The notes under the pieces are model-generated. The model did no database searches. It was not told where the DNA came from and was given only the letters and a program-made list of their open reading frames with translations. A program made the translations under genes and the position numbers. This document shows positions 9,605 to 18,401 of a stretch of 64,000 nucleotides of DNA, piece after piece. This stretch comes from Streptomyces sp. MJM8645 (GTDB lineage: Bacteria; Actinomycetota; Actinomycetes; Streptomycetales; Streptomycetaceae), in contig NZ_LJJF01000001.1 in assembly GCF_001625365.1 (NCBI RefSeq), positions 4,599,001 to 4,663,000 on the forward strand. Reading direction: 5' to 3'. Position 1 is the stretch's first letter, and the number at the start of each line of letters is the position of its first letter.

Positions 9605-10816
9605 TCACCAGCCGGCCGCTCCGCGGCGGCCGCGCCGCAGGACCAGCACCCCGTAGCCGGCCGCGGCCGTCACCAGCACGACGGCCAGCCAGCCGCCGAG
9701 GCCGAGCCCGTCGTCCTCGGCGGCGGCGGGGGTGGCAGTGGGGGTGGTGCCGGGCCGGGTGGCGGGGGTGGAGTCCGGCGGGGGCGCGCCGGCGGTGCCG
9801 CCGGCCTGGCCGGAGGGCTCGCCGTCCGGCGGGAGTTCGTCGACCAGCTTGCCGACCGGCTGCACCTTTCCGGCCGCCGCGAAGCCCCAGTCCAGCAGGG
9901 CCGCGGTCTCGTCGTAGACCTTCTGGTAGCTGTCCGGGTGCATCACGGTCACCAGCAGGGTGCGGCCGTTGCGTTCGGCGGCGCCGACGAAGGTCGAGCC
10001 GGCGTTGGTGGTGAAACCGTTCTTCACGCCGATCAGGCCGGGGTACTTGCCCAGCAGGCGGTCCGTGTTGGCGATCCCGAAACTGCCGCGCTGGCCGGTG
10101 TTCTTGTCCACCGCGCCCGGGAACATCGCCTGCCGGGTGGCGCAGTACATCCGGAAGTCGGGGTTGCGCAGGCCGGCCCGGGCGAACAGCGACAGGTCGT
10201 AGGCCGAGGAGAGCTGCCCGTCCATGTCGTAGCCGTCCGGGGAGATCACCCGGGTGTCCCGGGCCTGGAGGGCGTCGGCGCGGGACTGCATCTCGACGAC
10301 GGTCTGCTCGACGCCGCCGTTCATGTGCGCCAGGACGTGCACGGCGTCGTTGCCCGAGCTCAGGAACACCCCGCGCCACAGGTCCTCGACCCGGTATTCC
10401 AGGTTCTCCTTGATGCCGACCAGGCTGCTGCCCTCACCGAGCCCGAGGATCTCCTCGTCGGCGACCTTGTGCACCGTGCTGCGGTCGAACTTGGGCAGCA
10501 CGGTGTCGGCGAAGAGGATCTTCAGGGTGCTGGCCGGGGCGAGCCGCAGATGCGGGTTGCTGGCCGCCAGCACGTCGCCCGACGTGGCGTCGGAGACTAT
10601 CCAGGACTCGCCGGTGAGGTCCCTCGGCAGGGCCGGGGCTCCGGCCAGCGGCGAGACCTGGACGCCGGAGTGCCCGAGCCGCTCGCCGCCGACCACGGAA
10701 GCGGCCGGGGGCGGCTCCTGCGGGGCGGCGACCGCCCCCGGGGCGGCTAACAGGGCCGGGAGGACCGCGGCGGTCGTGACGAACAGATGCGCGAATTTCT
10801 GACGACGTGTGGACAC
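9605..10816 (-). CDS. D-alanyl-D-alanine carboxypeptidase (class C low-molecular-weight PBP)
   Basis: A 403-residue secreted, membrane-anchored serine peptidase that trims the terminal D-Ala from peptidoglycan stem peptides. It has an N-terminal signal peptide ending near 'APGAVAAP' and the catalytic S96-x-x-K99 ('ASTLK'). SGN lies at 154-156, and the third motif is KNG in 'GVKNGFTTNAG' rather than the usual KTG. After a Pro/Thr-rich linker a single C-terminal transmembrane helix ('WLAVVLVTAAAGYGVLVL') with an Arg-rich tail anchors it. The start at GTG 10816 gives a proper signal peptide; the longer frame upstream is not signal-like. It is divergent from a small membrane-protein gene. Confidence 0.88.
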   Translation of the reverse strand: MSTRRQKFAHLFVTTAAVLPALLAAPGAVAAPQEPPPAASVVGGERLGHSGVQVSPLAGAPALPRDLTGESWIVSDATSGDVLAASNPHLRLAPASTLKILFADTVLPKFDRSTVHKVADEEILGLGEGSSLVGIKENLEYRVEDLWRGVFLSSGNDAVHVLAHMNGGVEQTVVEMQSRADALQARDTRVISPDGYDMDGQLSSAYDLSLFARAGLRNPDFRMYCATRQAMFPGAVDKNTGQRGSFGIANTDRLLGKYPGLIGVKNGFTTNAGSTFVGAAERNGRTLLVTVMHPDSYQKVYDETAALLDWGFAAAGKVQPVGKLVDELPPDGEPSGQAGGTAGAPPPDSTPATRPGTTPTATPAAAEDDGLGLGGWLAVVLVTAAAGYGVLVLRRGRRGAAGW

Positions 10817-10958
10817 GCGCAGACCGTACCCACTTCGGGGCATCCGCTGTGCGCCACACCGGGCCGGTCCTCCGTACGAGGGGCCCGCCCTACGCCGATC
10901 GGCGGTCCGCGCATACTGGGGGACGCACCCCGCCTCCCCACCCCCGACGAGGACCCCC

Positions 10959-11216
10959 ATGAAGCTCAGCCGCCGCACCTCCTGGTTCCTGACCGCCTTC
11001 GGCGTCTGGTCGATCATCATCTGGACCACCTTCGTCAAGAACCTCTGGAAGGACTCCGGCGGCCAGGCCTTCACCAACGGCGACCACTCCCAGCCCACCG
11101 CCTTCTTCTGGATCCACCTCCTCCTCGCCGTCACCTCCTTCCTCCTCGGCATCGCCGTCGGCGCCATCGGCCTGCGCGGCCTCCGCGCCACCCGCCGCAC
11201 CCCGGCCACCGACTGA
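10959..11216 (+). CDS. Small two-helix membrane protein (SCO4848 family)
   Basis: An 85-residue protein with two hydrophobic helices ('TSWFLTAFGVWSIIIWTTFV' and 'FFWIHLLLAVTSFLLGIAV') joined by a polar loop and ending in an Arg-rich cytoplasmic tail. This matches the small family that sits beside the D,D-carboxypeptidase gene across Streptomyces (SCO4848-type, from memory). Function is unknown. The ATG at 10959 is preceded by GAGGA. The conserved pairing with the divergent carboxypeptidase suggests an envelope role, but that is inference. Confidence 0.75.
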   Translation: MKLSRRTSWFLTAFGVWSIIIWTTFVKNLWKDSGGQAFTNGDHSQPTAFFWIHLLLAVTSFLLGIAVGAIGLRGLRATRRTPATD

Positions 11217-11307
11217 ATCTCCGTTGCCGCTGTCGGTCCCCACTGGAAAGATCCTCACCGCTCGTACACGTAACGAGATCTCTCGATCAAAGGGGTGGGG
11301 TACCTCC

Positions 11308-12918
11308 ATGACACTTCGACATGCCCACAGACTCGGCGGCCTGACGGCGGCCGCGATCGCGGCCGGCCTGCTCACCGCGCCCGGCGCCTTCGCCGCCGAC
11401 ACCGCGCCGGCCGTCCTCGGCACCAGCCAGGGCAGCGAGTACCGCGCCGACGCCTGCGACTCGACCACCGACCCGAGCTGGGTCGGACGGACCACGAACG
11501 GCCCGACGCTCAACGCCAAGGTCACCGGCACCGGTGCCCGGTTCGGCGTCTGGGACGAGACCACGGGCGCCCAGGCCCCGGTGTTCACCGGCGAGGCCCA
11601 GGCGTACGGCCAGCAGGCCAAGGTCGCCGTCCCCGGCCTGGTGGACGGGCACGGCTACGCATGGCACGCCTGGGCCGTGCAGGACCAGCAGGCCTCCACC
11701 CCGTCGGCGGACTGCCACTTCCGCGTGGACACCACGAGCCCGACCGCCACGGTCTCCTCGCCCGACTTCCCGGCGAGCGGCACCGCCACCAAGTACGCGG
11801 GCCAGATCGGCACCTTCGTCCTCAAGGGCGTCGACCCGGCTCCGGCCGGCGGCGCGGCTTCCGGCATCGCCTGCTTCCGGTACAGCTTCTCCACGCTGGG
11901 TGTCGGCGGCTGCTCCTCGCCGAACGCCGTTCGGCCGAACGACGACGGAACGGTGTCGTTGCCGCTGAAGGTGCGGAACTGGGGCACCAACATCCTCAAC
12001 GTCCAGGTGATGGACAACGCGGGCAACGTCAACGTGGCGTCCTACACCTTCTACGCCCCCTCGAACCCGAACCCGCCGCAGGCCCTCGGCGACATCGACG
12101 GCGACGGCGTTCCGGACATCCTGCTTCCGGACTCCGCAGGCAACCTCCAGATCATCAGCGCCGGCTCGGCGAGCACCACGCCGACCGCGACGATCCCGGC
12201 CAACTGGTCGCCCAACCAGAATTCCTGGACCAACGTCCAGGTCATGCACCGGGGCTGGGACGACTCCCACGCGCCGATGGACGACCTGCTGATGCACGAG
12301 GGCGGATCCGGGGCGCTGTACTTCTCCAGCAACCAGGACTACGGCTCCTTCACCGGAGGCCGGCTCTCGGTCTCCCGGCCGAGGGCGTGCCAGAACGCCT
12401 CCGGTAAGGCGACCGCCTGCCCCGGGGGCTACGCAACCGACTGGCACAAGGCCGATCAGCTGGCCCTGATCGGTTCCTTGGACGACTCGACGGTCTCCTC
12501 ACTGGTGACCATCGAGGAGGGCAACCTCTGGTTGTTCACCGACCCCGGCTTCTCGTACGCGCTGAGGAGCGCTCGTCAGCTCACCACCACCGGTGACTGG
12601 GCCGGCTACGACCTGATCGCCCCCGGCCCGGACGCCGCGGGCAACCTGGCCCTGTGGGCGCGCGACCGGGCGACCGGTGACCTGCACGCCTACCCGGTCC
12701 CGAAGAAGGCCGACGGCACCTTCGACTTCTCCGCGCTCGCGGACCCGAAGGCGAACGTGGTCGCCACCGGCTTCACCACCGCCGCCTACCCGACCCTCGG
12801 CAGCTCGGGCGACGGTGACGGGGACGGCACGCCGGACCTGTGGGCCGTGACCGCCGACCGGCACCTGGTGACCTTCAGCGGCTGGTCCGCCCCGAAGGAC
12901 CTCGGCGCGCTGCGCTGA
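11308..12918 (+). CDS. Secreted FG-GAP/VCBS-repeat protein
   Basis: A 536-residue exported protein. The signal peptide runs to about 'LLTAPGAFAAD' (cleavage after AFA, near residue 31). The mid region (~170-265) is Ig-like with two Cys and ends in an extracellular-style segment. The C-terminal half has FG-GAP/VCBS repeats marked by calcium-binding DxDGDG loops: 'GDIDGDGVPDILLPD' and 'SGDGDGDGTPDLWAVT'. Such beta-propeller repeats bind calcium and often glycans or proteins; no catalytic domain is visible. The ATG at 11308 follows AAGGGG. It is followed by a strong hairpin and converges on sdhB. Ligand unknown. Confidence 0.8.
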   Translation: MTLRHAHRLGGLTAAAIAAGLLTAPGAFAADTAPAVLGTSQGSEYRADACDSTTDPSWVGRTTNGPTLNAKVTGTGARFGVWDETTGAQAPVFTGEAQAYGQQAKVAVPGLVDGHGYAWHAWAVQDQQASTPSADCHFRVDTTSPTATVSSPDFPASGTATKYAGQIGTFVLKGVDPAPAGGAASGIACFRYSFSTLGVGGCSSPNAVRPNDDGTVSLPLKVRNWGTNILNVQVMDNAGNVNVASYTFYAPSNPNPPQALGDIDGDGVPDILLPDSAGNLQIISAGSASTTPTATIPANWSPNQNSWTNVQVMHRGWDDSHAPMDDLLMHEGGSGALYFSSNQDYGSFTGGRLSVSRPRACQNASGKATACPGGYATDWHKADQLALIGSLDDSTVSSLVTIEEGNLWLFTDPGFSYALRSARQLTTTGDWAGYDLIAPGPDAAGNLALWARDRATGDLHAYPVPKKADGTFDFSALADPKANVVATGFTTAAYPTLGSSGDGDGDGTPDLWAVTADRHLVTFSGWSAPKDLGALR

Positions 12919-12924
12919 GCCCAT

Positions 12925-12970
12925 GGCGAAGGCCCCCGTCCGATCATCCGATCGGACGGGGGCCTTCGCC
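12925..12970. terminator. Bidirectional terminator between the FG-GAP gene and sdhB
   Basis: A perfect 20-bp inverted repeat (12925-12944 with 12951-12970) and a 6-base loop stand in the short gap between two convergent genes. It is expected to stop transcription from both sides. Confidence 0.9.
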
Positions 12971-12984
12971 GTGTCAGGCGGAGA

Positions 12985-13758
12985 TCAGAAGCGGCGGGTG
13001 ACCAGCGCCCGCTTCACTTCCTGGATCGCCTTGGTGACCTCGATGCCACGCGGGCAGGCCTCGGAGCAGTTGAAGGTGGTGCGGCAGCGCCACACGCCCT
13101 CACGGTCGTTGAGGATCTCCAGGCGCTGCTCGGCGCCCTCGTCGCGCGAGTCGAAGATGAAGCGGTGCGCGTTCACGATCGCGGCCGGGCCGAAGTACTG
13201 GCCGTCGTTCCAGAACACCGGGCAGGACGACGTGCACGCGGCGCACAGGATGCACTTGGTGGTGTCGTCGAAGCGCTCGCGGTCCTCGGCGGACTGCAGG
13301 CGCTCGCGGGTCGGGTCGTTCCCCTTGGTGATGAGGAACGGCATGACGTCCTTGTACGCCTGGAAGAACGGGTCCATGTCCACGACCAGGTCCTTGAGGA
13401 CCGTGAGGCCCTTTATGGCCTCGATCGTGATCGGCTTCTCCGGGTCGACGTCCTTGATCAGGGTCTTGCACGCCAGCCGGTTGCGGCCGTTGATCCGCAT
13501 GGCGTCGGAGCCGCAGATGCCGTGCGCGCAGGAACGGCGGTAGGTGAGGGTGCCGTCCTGCTCCCACTTGATCTTGTTGAGCGCGTCCAGGACGCGCTCC
13601 TTCGGGTCGAGCGTCAGCTGGTAGTCGACCCACACCGGGTCCGGGTGCTCCTCCGGGTTGAACCGGCGGATCCGGAAGGTGACGGTGATCAGCTCGACGC
13701 CGCCCGCCTCGACCGCGTCCAGAGCGGCCGAGTGCTTCTCCACGGTAGGAGTGCTCAT
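12985..13758 (-). CDS. sdhB: Succinate dehydrogenase iron-sulfur subunit
   Basis: A 257-residue electron-transfer subunit of respiratory complex II, passing electrons from the SdhA flavin to quinone. Cluster ligands are clear: [2Fe-2S] C77, C82, D85 (Asp, as in E. coli) and C97; [4Fe-4S] in 'CILCAACTSSCP'; [3Fe-4S] in 'CRTTFNCSEACPRG'. It is the last gene of sdhCDAB, and its ATG overlaps the sdhA stop by one base, indicating translational coupling. A terminator hairpin follows within 20 bases. Confidence 0.97.
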   Translation of the reverse strand: MSTPTVEKHSAALDAVEAGGVELITVTFRIRRFNPEEHPDPVWVDYQLTLDPKERVLDALNKIKWEQDGTLTYRRSCAHGICGSDAMRINGRNRLACKTLIKDVDPEKPITIEAIKGLTVLKDLVVDMDPFFQAYKDVMPFLITKGNDPTRERLQSAEDRERFDDTTKCILCAACTSSCPVFWNDGQYFGPAAIVNAHRFIFDSRDEGAEQRLEILNDREGVWRCRTTFNCSEACPRGIEVTKAIQEVKRALVTRRF

Positions 13759-15500
13759 CAGTACTTACGCTCCATCGGCTGGTAGCGGGTCGTGACGACC
13801 GGCTTGTAGTCGAGGCGGATGGAGGTGCTGCCGTCGGCGGCGACCTCCTGGTACGCCATGGTGTGCTGCATGAACTTCACGTCGTCACGGGTCGGGAAGT
13901 CCTCGCGGTAGTGGCCGCCGCGCGACTCCTCGCGGGCCAGCGCGGAGACGGCCAGCACCTCGGCCAGGTCGAGCAGGTTGCCCAGCTCGACGGCCTCCAG
14001 CAGGTCCGTGTTGTACCGGAAGCCCTTGTCCTGGATCGAGACGTTCTTGTAGCGCTCCTTCAGCGCGGCGATGTCCTCGACCGCCTGCTTCAGGGTGGCG
14101 CCGGTGCGGTACACCATCGCGTTGGCGTCCATGGTCTCCTGCAGCTCCTTGCGGATCTGCGCCACGGACTCGGTGCCGGCGGCCTCGCGCAGGCCGTCGA
14201 CCAGGGCCTGGACCTTCTCGGCCGGGTTCTCGGGCAGCTCGACGAACTCGTGCACGTTGGCGTAGTCGGCGGCGGCGATGCCCGCGCGACGGCCGAACAC
14301 GTTGATGTCCAGCAGCGAGTTGGTGCCCAGGCGGTTGGCGCCGTGCACGGACACGCAGGCGACCTCGCCGGCCGCGTACAGGCCCGGGACGACGTCGGTG
14401 TTGTTGCGCAGCACCTCACCCTCGACGTTGGTCGGGATGCCGCCCATGGCGTAGTGCGCGGTGGGCTGGATCGGGATCGGGTCCGTGTAGGGCTCGATGC
14501 CGAGGTAGGTGCGGGCGAACTCGGTGATGTCCGGGAGCTTGGCGTCCAGCTGCTCCGGCGGCAGGTGGGTCAGGTCCAGGTAGACGTGGTCGCCGTCCGG
14601 ACCGCAGCCGCGGCCTTCGCGGATCTCGGTGTAGATCGCGCGGGAGCAGACGTCACGGGACGCGAGGTCCTTCATGACGGGGGCGTAGCGCTCCATGAAG
14701 CGCTCGCCGTCCTTGTTGCGCAGGATGCCGCCCTCGCCGCGGGCGCCCTCGGTGAGCAGGATGCCCATGCGCCAGATGCCGGTCGGGTGGAACTGGAAGA
14801 ACTCCATGTCCTCCAGCGGCAGGCCGCGGCGGTACACCAGGGCCTGACCGTCACCGGTGAGGGTGTGGGCGTTGGAGGAGACCTTGAAGAACTTGCCGGT
14901 GCCGCCGGAGGCGAACACGACGGACTTGGCCTGGAAGACGTGGATCTCGCCGGTGGCCAGCTCGTAGGCGACGACGCCGGCCGTCTTGCCCTCGTTGATC
15001 AGCAGGTCGAGGACGTAGAACTCGTTGAAGAACTCGACGCCGTGCTTGACGCAGTTCTGGAACAGCGTCTGGAGGATCATGTGACCGGTGCGGTCGGCCG
15101 CGTAGCAGGAGCGGCGGACGGGGGCCTCACCGTGGTTGCGGGAGTGCCCGCCGAAGCGGCGCTGGTCGATCCGGCCCTGCTCGGTGCGGGAGAAGGGCAG
15201 GCCCATCTTCTCCAGGTCGAGGACGGCGTCGATGGCCTCCTTGCACATGATCTCGGCGGCGTCCTGGTCGACCAGGTAGTCACCACCCTTGACCGTGTCG
15301 AAGGTGTGCCACTCCCAGTTGTCCTCCTCGACGTTGGCGAGGGCGGCGCACATGCCGCCCTGGGCCGCGCCGGTGTGGGACCGGGTGGGGTAGAGCTTGG
15401 TGAGGACGGCGGTGCGGGTGCGCTGCGTCGACTCGATGGCCGCGCGCATGCCGGCGCCGCCGGCGCCGACGATGACGGTGTCGTACTGGTGAATCTGCAT
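13758..15500 (-). CDS. sdhA: Succinate dehydrogenase flavoprotein subunit
   Basis: A 580-residue catalytic subunit oxidising succinate to fumarate in the TCA cycle, on the cytoplasmic face of the membrane. It shows the N-terminal dinucleotide fold G12-A-G-G-A-G17, the covalent FAD attachment site H42 in 'TRSHTGAAQGG', the active-site segment 'FGGHSRNHGEAPVRRS' and the cap/C-terminal helical domain. The length is normal for the family. It lies 54 bp after sdhD and overlaps sdhB by one base. Confidence 0.97.
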   Translation of the reverse strand: MQIHQYDTVIVGAGGAGMRAAIESTQRTRTAVLTKLYPTRSHTGAAQGGMCAALANVEEDNWEWHTFDTVKGGDYLVDQDAAEIMCKEAIDAVLDLEKMGLPFSRTEQGRIDQRRFGGHSRNHGEAPVRRSCYAADRTGHMILQTLFQNCVKHGVEFFNEFYVLDLLINEGKTAGVVAYELATGEIHVFQAKSVVFASGGTGKFFKVSSNAHTLTGDGQALVYRRGLPLEDMEFFQFHPTGIWRMGILLTEGARGEGGILRNKDGERFMERYAPVMKDLASRDVCSRAIYTEIREGRGCGPDGDHVYLDLTHLPPEQLDAKLPDITEFARTYLGIEPYTDPIPIQPTAHYAMGGIPTNVEGEVLRNNTDVVPGLYAAGEVACVSVHGANRLGTNSLLDINVFGRRAGIAAADYANVHEFVELPENPAEKVQALVDGLREAAGTESVAQIRKELQETMDANAMVYRTGATLKQAVEDIAALKERYKNVSIQDKGFRYNTDLLEAVELGNLLDLAEVLAVSALAREESRGGHYREDFPTRDDVKFMQHTMAYQEVAADGSTSIRLDYKPVVTTRYQPMERKY

Positions 15501-15554
15501 GGGGGTTCTAACTCGCCTCTGGCCTCTGCCGATTGCCGATTAGATGCTTTGTCG

Positions 15555-16046
15555 TCAGATGTTGGGGTCGAAGGTGAAGATCACCAGGGTGCCGAGCAGC
15601 ACGGTGAAGACCGTGGCGGTACCCATGAGCCCCTTCAGCCAGAGCCGGGTCGAGTCCTTCTCGGCGTAGTCGTTGATGACCTGCCGCATGCCGTTGGCGC
15701 CGTGGAGCATGGCGAGCCAGAGCATCGTGAGGTCCCAGACCTGCCAGAACGGCGAGGCCCAGCGGCCGGCCACGAAGGCGAAGCCGATCTTGGAGACGCC
15801 GCCGTCGAGCACCAGCATGATGAGCAGGTGCCCGAGGATCAGGACCACGAGGACGATGCCGGACAGGCGCATGAAGAGCCAGGCCAGCATCTCGAAGTTG
15901 GTGCGGGTGCGGCGCGGGGTCTTCGGGGTCCGCTTGCGCGGCGGCTCGATGACGAACGCGTCCGCCGGGTTGCCGGTGCCGAGGCCCTTGCCGGTGTGCG
16001 CGTGCGCGGAGGGGACGACCAGCGCGTCGGAGTATTCCGTGGACAT
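15555..16046 (-). CDS. sdhD: Succinate dehydrogenase membrane anchor subunit (hydrophobic)
   Basis: A 163-residue membrane anchor of complex II. After a ~45-residue polar N-terminus there are three transmembrane helices ('WLFMRLSGIVLVVLILGHLL', a middle helix around 'WDLTMLWLAMLHGANG' and 'LMGTATVFTVLLGTLVIFTF'). His residues in the first and second helices are candidate heme b ligands. The polar N-terminus is longer than in enterobacterial SdhD, as is usual in actinomycetes. It lies 8 bp from sdhC in one operon. Confidence 0.92.
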   Translation of the reverse strand: MSTEYSDALVVPSAHAHTGKGLGTGNPADAFVIEPPRKRTPKTPRRTRTNFEMLAWLFMRLSGIVLVVLILGHLLIMLVLDGGVSKIGFAFVAGRWASPFWQVWDLTMLWLAMLHGANGMRQVINDYAEKDSTRLWLKGLMGTATVFTVLLGTLVIFTFDPNI

Positions 16047-16054
16047 GTGTCAGC

Positions 16055-16435
16055 TCACTTCCCGAACCAGGAGATCAGCGTGTGCTGCAGGATCCCGTAG
16101 AAGGAGCCGGCCATCAGCACGACCCAGACCGCCACGACGGTCCAGAGCATCTGCTTCTGGTACTTCGGGCCCTTGGACCAGAAGTCCACGGCGACGACCC
16201 GCAGGCCGTTGAGGGCGTGGAACAGGATGGCGGCCACCAGGCCGTACTCCATCAGGTTCACGAGAGGAGTCTTGTACGTCTGAATGACGGTGTCGTACGC
16301 CTCGGGCGACACTCGCACCAGAGCGGTGTCCAGGACATGGGCGAACAGGAAGAAAAAGATGAGGACGCCGGTGACTCGATGAGCCACCCAGCTCCACATG
16401 CCTTCCCGGCCGCGGTACAGCGTTCCAGCCGGCAC
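16055..16435 (-). CDS. sdhC: Succinate dehydrogenase cytochrome b556 subunit
   Basis: A 126-residue cytochrome b subunit of complex II. The N-terminal 'GREGMWSWVAHRVTGVLIFF' matches the SdhC signature (S-x-x-H-R-x-T/S-G), then comes 'LFAHVLDTA' with a probable heme-ligand His, and three helices in total. It is the first gene of sdhCDAB and begins at GTG 16433-16435. The ~190-base region upstream (16436-16626) should hold the operon promoter; I see no further gene or clear operator in it. Confidence 0.93.
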   Translation of the reverse strand: MPAGTLYRGREGMWSWVAHRVTGVLIFFFLFAHVLDTALVRVSPEAYDTVIQTYKTPLVNLMEYGLVAAILFHALNGLRVVAVDFWSKGPKYQKQMLWTVVAVWVVLMAGSFYGILQHTLISWFGK

Positions 16436-16689
16436 GGAAAAACCCTCCGGAAGCGATTGGGGGCTCGGCCGGCTTCGGTGTCGGTCAGCCCGGCCAGGTA
16501 CGGTCCACCGGCCGCCAGCATCCTATCGACGCTGCGTCGGGAACCGCCTCCGGGGGTCTCAGGTGTGATCAATCAGGCACGACTGGCCTAGCCGGACGGG
16601 AACCAGCGGCGCTTTGGTCGCTCTGGGTGACGGCTCGACTGCGTTACGGTGGCGGCCCGCTCCGCCGCCGACACCCTGCCGAGGCCCCC

Positions 16690-17481
16690 GTGCCGCTTCG
16701 CCCCGTCCGACCGTCCGCCGCCGCCCTCGCGGCCCTGCTGCTGCTCGCCACGGGCTGCACCACGGTCGGCGGCTCCTCCGCGGACCGGGCCGGGCCCGGC
16801 CGCGAGCTGTCCGCGGCCGAGCTGCGGGCGGCCGCGGTGGCCGGTGCCGACCTCGGGGCGGGCTACACGGTGACGGTGATGACGCCAGGCCACGGCGACA
16901 CCGGGGCGGGCGCGGGGCGGGAGGTCGCGGACGTCCCGGCCTGCCAGCCGCTGCTGGACGCGGTGACCCCGGCCGCCTCGGCCGCCCCGACCGGCGCCGG
17001 CACCGCCTCGGCCTCGCCGGCCCCGGGCTACCCGTACGCGGAGACCGACCTGAGCGTGGCCCGGACCGCCGACCCCAGGGGTGGCGTGTACGGCGGCCTG
17101 CTCGGCTACCGGACGGGGCGGGCGGCCGTGCTCCAGGCGGAGCTGGAGAAGCTGTTCGGCCCGTGTGCCGCGTTCACCTCGATGGCCCCGGCGCCGCCGG
17201 CCGAGAAGCCGGGGAAGAAGGCGCCGATCCGGACCAGGCACCGGCTGAACCGTGAGGACACGCCCACCCCCGGGGGAGCGGACGCCGCGCTCGGATTCAC
17301 CCTGACGAATGAATCGGGGAGCGCGGTGCTCTCGCAGCGTGCGGTGCTGGCCCGGATCGGGCCGGCGCTCGCGGTGTTCACCACCTTCGGGGTCGCCGCC
17401 GAGCCGGCCGCCGCGCCGGACGAGGTGATCGTCCGGCAGCAGGTGGCCAAGCTGCGGGCCGCCCAGGCGAAGAAGAAGTAG
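16690..17481 (+). CDS. Putative lipoprotein, function unknown
   Basis: A 263-residue predicted lipoprotein: an Arg-containing n-region, a short Ala/Leu h-region and a lipobox LATG-C23. The mature part is Ala/Gly-rich with a low-complexity 'GAGTASASPAPG' linker and no recognised catalytic motif. It resembles the broad class of actinomycete PknH/LppP-like sensor lipoproteins only in general composition. The GTG at 16690 follows a GAGG and gives a well-formed signal; the frame upstream does not. It stands alone between sdhC (divergent) and the OHCU decarboxylase gene (convergent). Confidence 0.65.
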   Translation: MPLRPVRPSAAALAALLLLATGCTTVGGSSADRAGPGRELSAAELRAAAVAGADLGAGYTVTVMTPGHGDTGAGAGREVADVPACQPLLDAVTPAASAAPTGAGTASASPAPGYPYAETDLSVARTADPRGGVYGGLLGYRTGRAAVLQAELEKLFGPCAAFTSMAPAPPAEKPGKKAPIRTRHRLNREDTPTPGGADAALGFTLTNESGSAVLSQRAVLARIGPALAVFTTFGVAAEPAAAPDEVIVRQQVAKLRAAQAKKK

Positions 17482-17524
17482 CGGGCGGAGAGTTAGCGGG
17501 CGGGATGGAGGAGACGGCGGCTGC

Positions 17525-18070
17525 TCAGCGCGCCCCGGCCTCCGAATGGGTGGCGACCAGGTGCTCCAGTCGGGTGAGGGCGATCCGGCGGAGCTCGTCC
17601 GCCGCGATCAGCCGCTCCTCGTCCGGGTCGTTGGCCAGCCGGGTGCGGATCGAGGAGAGCACGGTGTCGAGCATCTCCTCCGGGGCCACACCCTCCAGGC
17701 AGACCACGAAGACGTGGCCGAACCTGGCCTCGTACGCGGCGTGGGCGGCCCGCAGCGCGGTGTGCGCGGCCTGGCTGCCCGGTGCCCGCATGCCGAGCAG
17801 CGGTTGCGGCATCCAGCTCTCGTCGGCGAGCGCCTCGGCCAGGTCGGCCGGGCGGAGGTCGTAGGAGGCCTCGCTGGCGGCGGCCAGCAGGGACTCTATG
17901 TCGGGGTAGGGCCGGTGCGCGGTGAGCCGCAGGGCCCAGCGGTGGCTGCCGCAGCAGGCCAGGAGGGCCTCCTCGGCGGCGCCGGCATCGGCTTCGTTGA
18001 AGCGGTGCAGCCCGAGGAGGGTCGGCTCGGAGCTTGGATCGAGCCGCTGTGGCGGGATGTCGCTGGCCAG
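17525..18070 (-). CDS. 2-oxo-4-hydroxy-4-carboxy-5-ureidoimidazoline (OHCU) decarboxylase
   Basis: Converts OHCU to S-allantoin, the last step of the uricase branch of purine catabolism. The 181-residue reading shows family landmarks 'HRFNEADA', 'LLACCGSHRWA', 'RPYPDIESLLAAA', the substrate-site stretch 'ARFGHVFVVCLEG' and a helical C-terminus. No in-frame ATG, GTG or TTG exists between the N-terminal family region and the upstream stop at 18224-18226; the first ATG (17812) would remove half of the protein. A CTG at 18068-18070 follows a perfect AGGAGG with 5-base spacing and is the likely start. No other uricase-pathway gene is adjacent. Family is confident; the start is inferred. Confidence 0.8.
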   Translation of the reverse strand: MASDIPPQRLDPSSEPTLLGLHRFNEADAGAAEEALLACCGSHRWALRLTAHRPYPDIESLLAAASEASYDLRPADLAEALADESWMPQPLLGMRAPGSQAAHTALRAAHAAYEARFGHVFVVCLEGVAPEEMLDTVLSSIRTRLANDPDEERLIAADELRRIALTRLEHLVATHSEAGAR

Positions 18071-18253
18071 CGGGTCCTCCTCGTGAGGGCGGGAAGGTGC
18101 CGGTGAAGTGGGGTGGGGTGGAGCAGCTGAAGTATGGGGGCTGCGGGCGGCGTCACGGCGCCGGTCGGGCAGCTCCTCAAAGGTAGTTGAGCCGTCATCA
18201 GTTGGGGAGGGCGCGCGCGGAATTCATCCGGACGAGCTATCAAGTTGTGACGT

Positions 18254-18269
18254 TGACATCTTTGTGTCA
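18254..18269. promoter_or_regulatory. Inverted repeat upstream of the OHCU decarboxylase gene
   Basis: The dyad TGACA-N6-TGTCA lies about 185 bases before the predicted OHCU decarboxylase start, inside the 331-base gap 18071-18401. It has the form of a dimeric repressor operator, but no regulator is assigned and chance is possible. Nothing else was recognised in the gap apart from a direct repeat of 'ATCCGGCA' near 18295-18320. Confidence 0.3.
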
Positions 18270-18401
18270 GCGCCCTCCCCACATTCATCTGTTAATCCGG
18301 CATCCGCTGATCCGGCACCCCCACCTCAGGAGGGCGGCTCTGGCGAGGCCCTTGGCCAGAGGTGTACGGGGTGGCCGGGCCGCCGGTGGATCCGACCGCC
18401 G

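Noticed and set aside
16436..16689. Search for a tRNA or small gene in the sdhC-lipoprotein gap
   Set aside because: No cloverleaf, no ribosome-binding site plus frame, and no conserved motif could be found; only promoter sequence is expected there.
17896..18288. A 130-codon leftward frame with an ATG start overlapping the OHCU decarboxylase N-terminus
   Set aside because: It is the off-frame reading of the decarboxylase gene; the family motifs are in the other frame, starting from the CTG at 18070.
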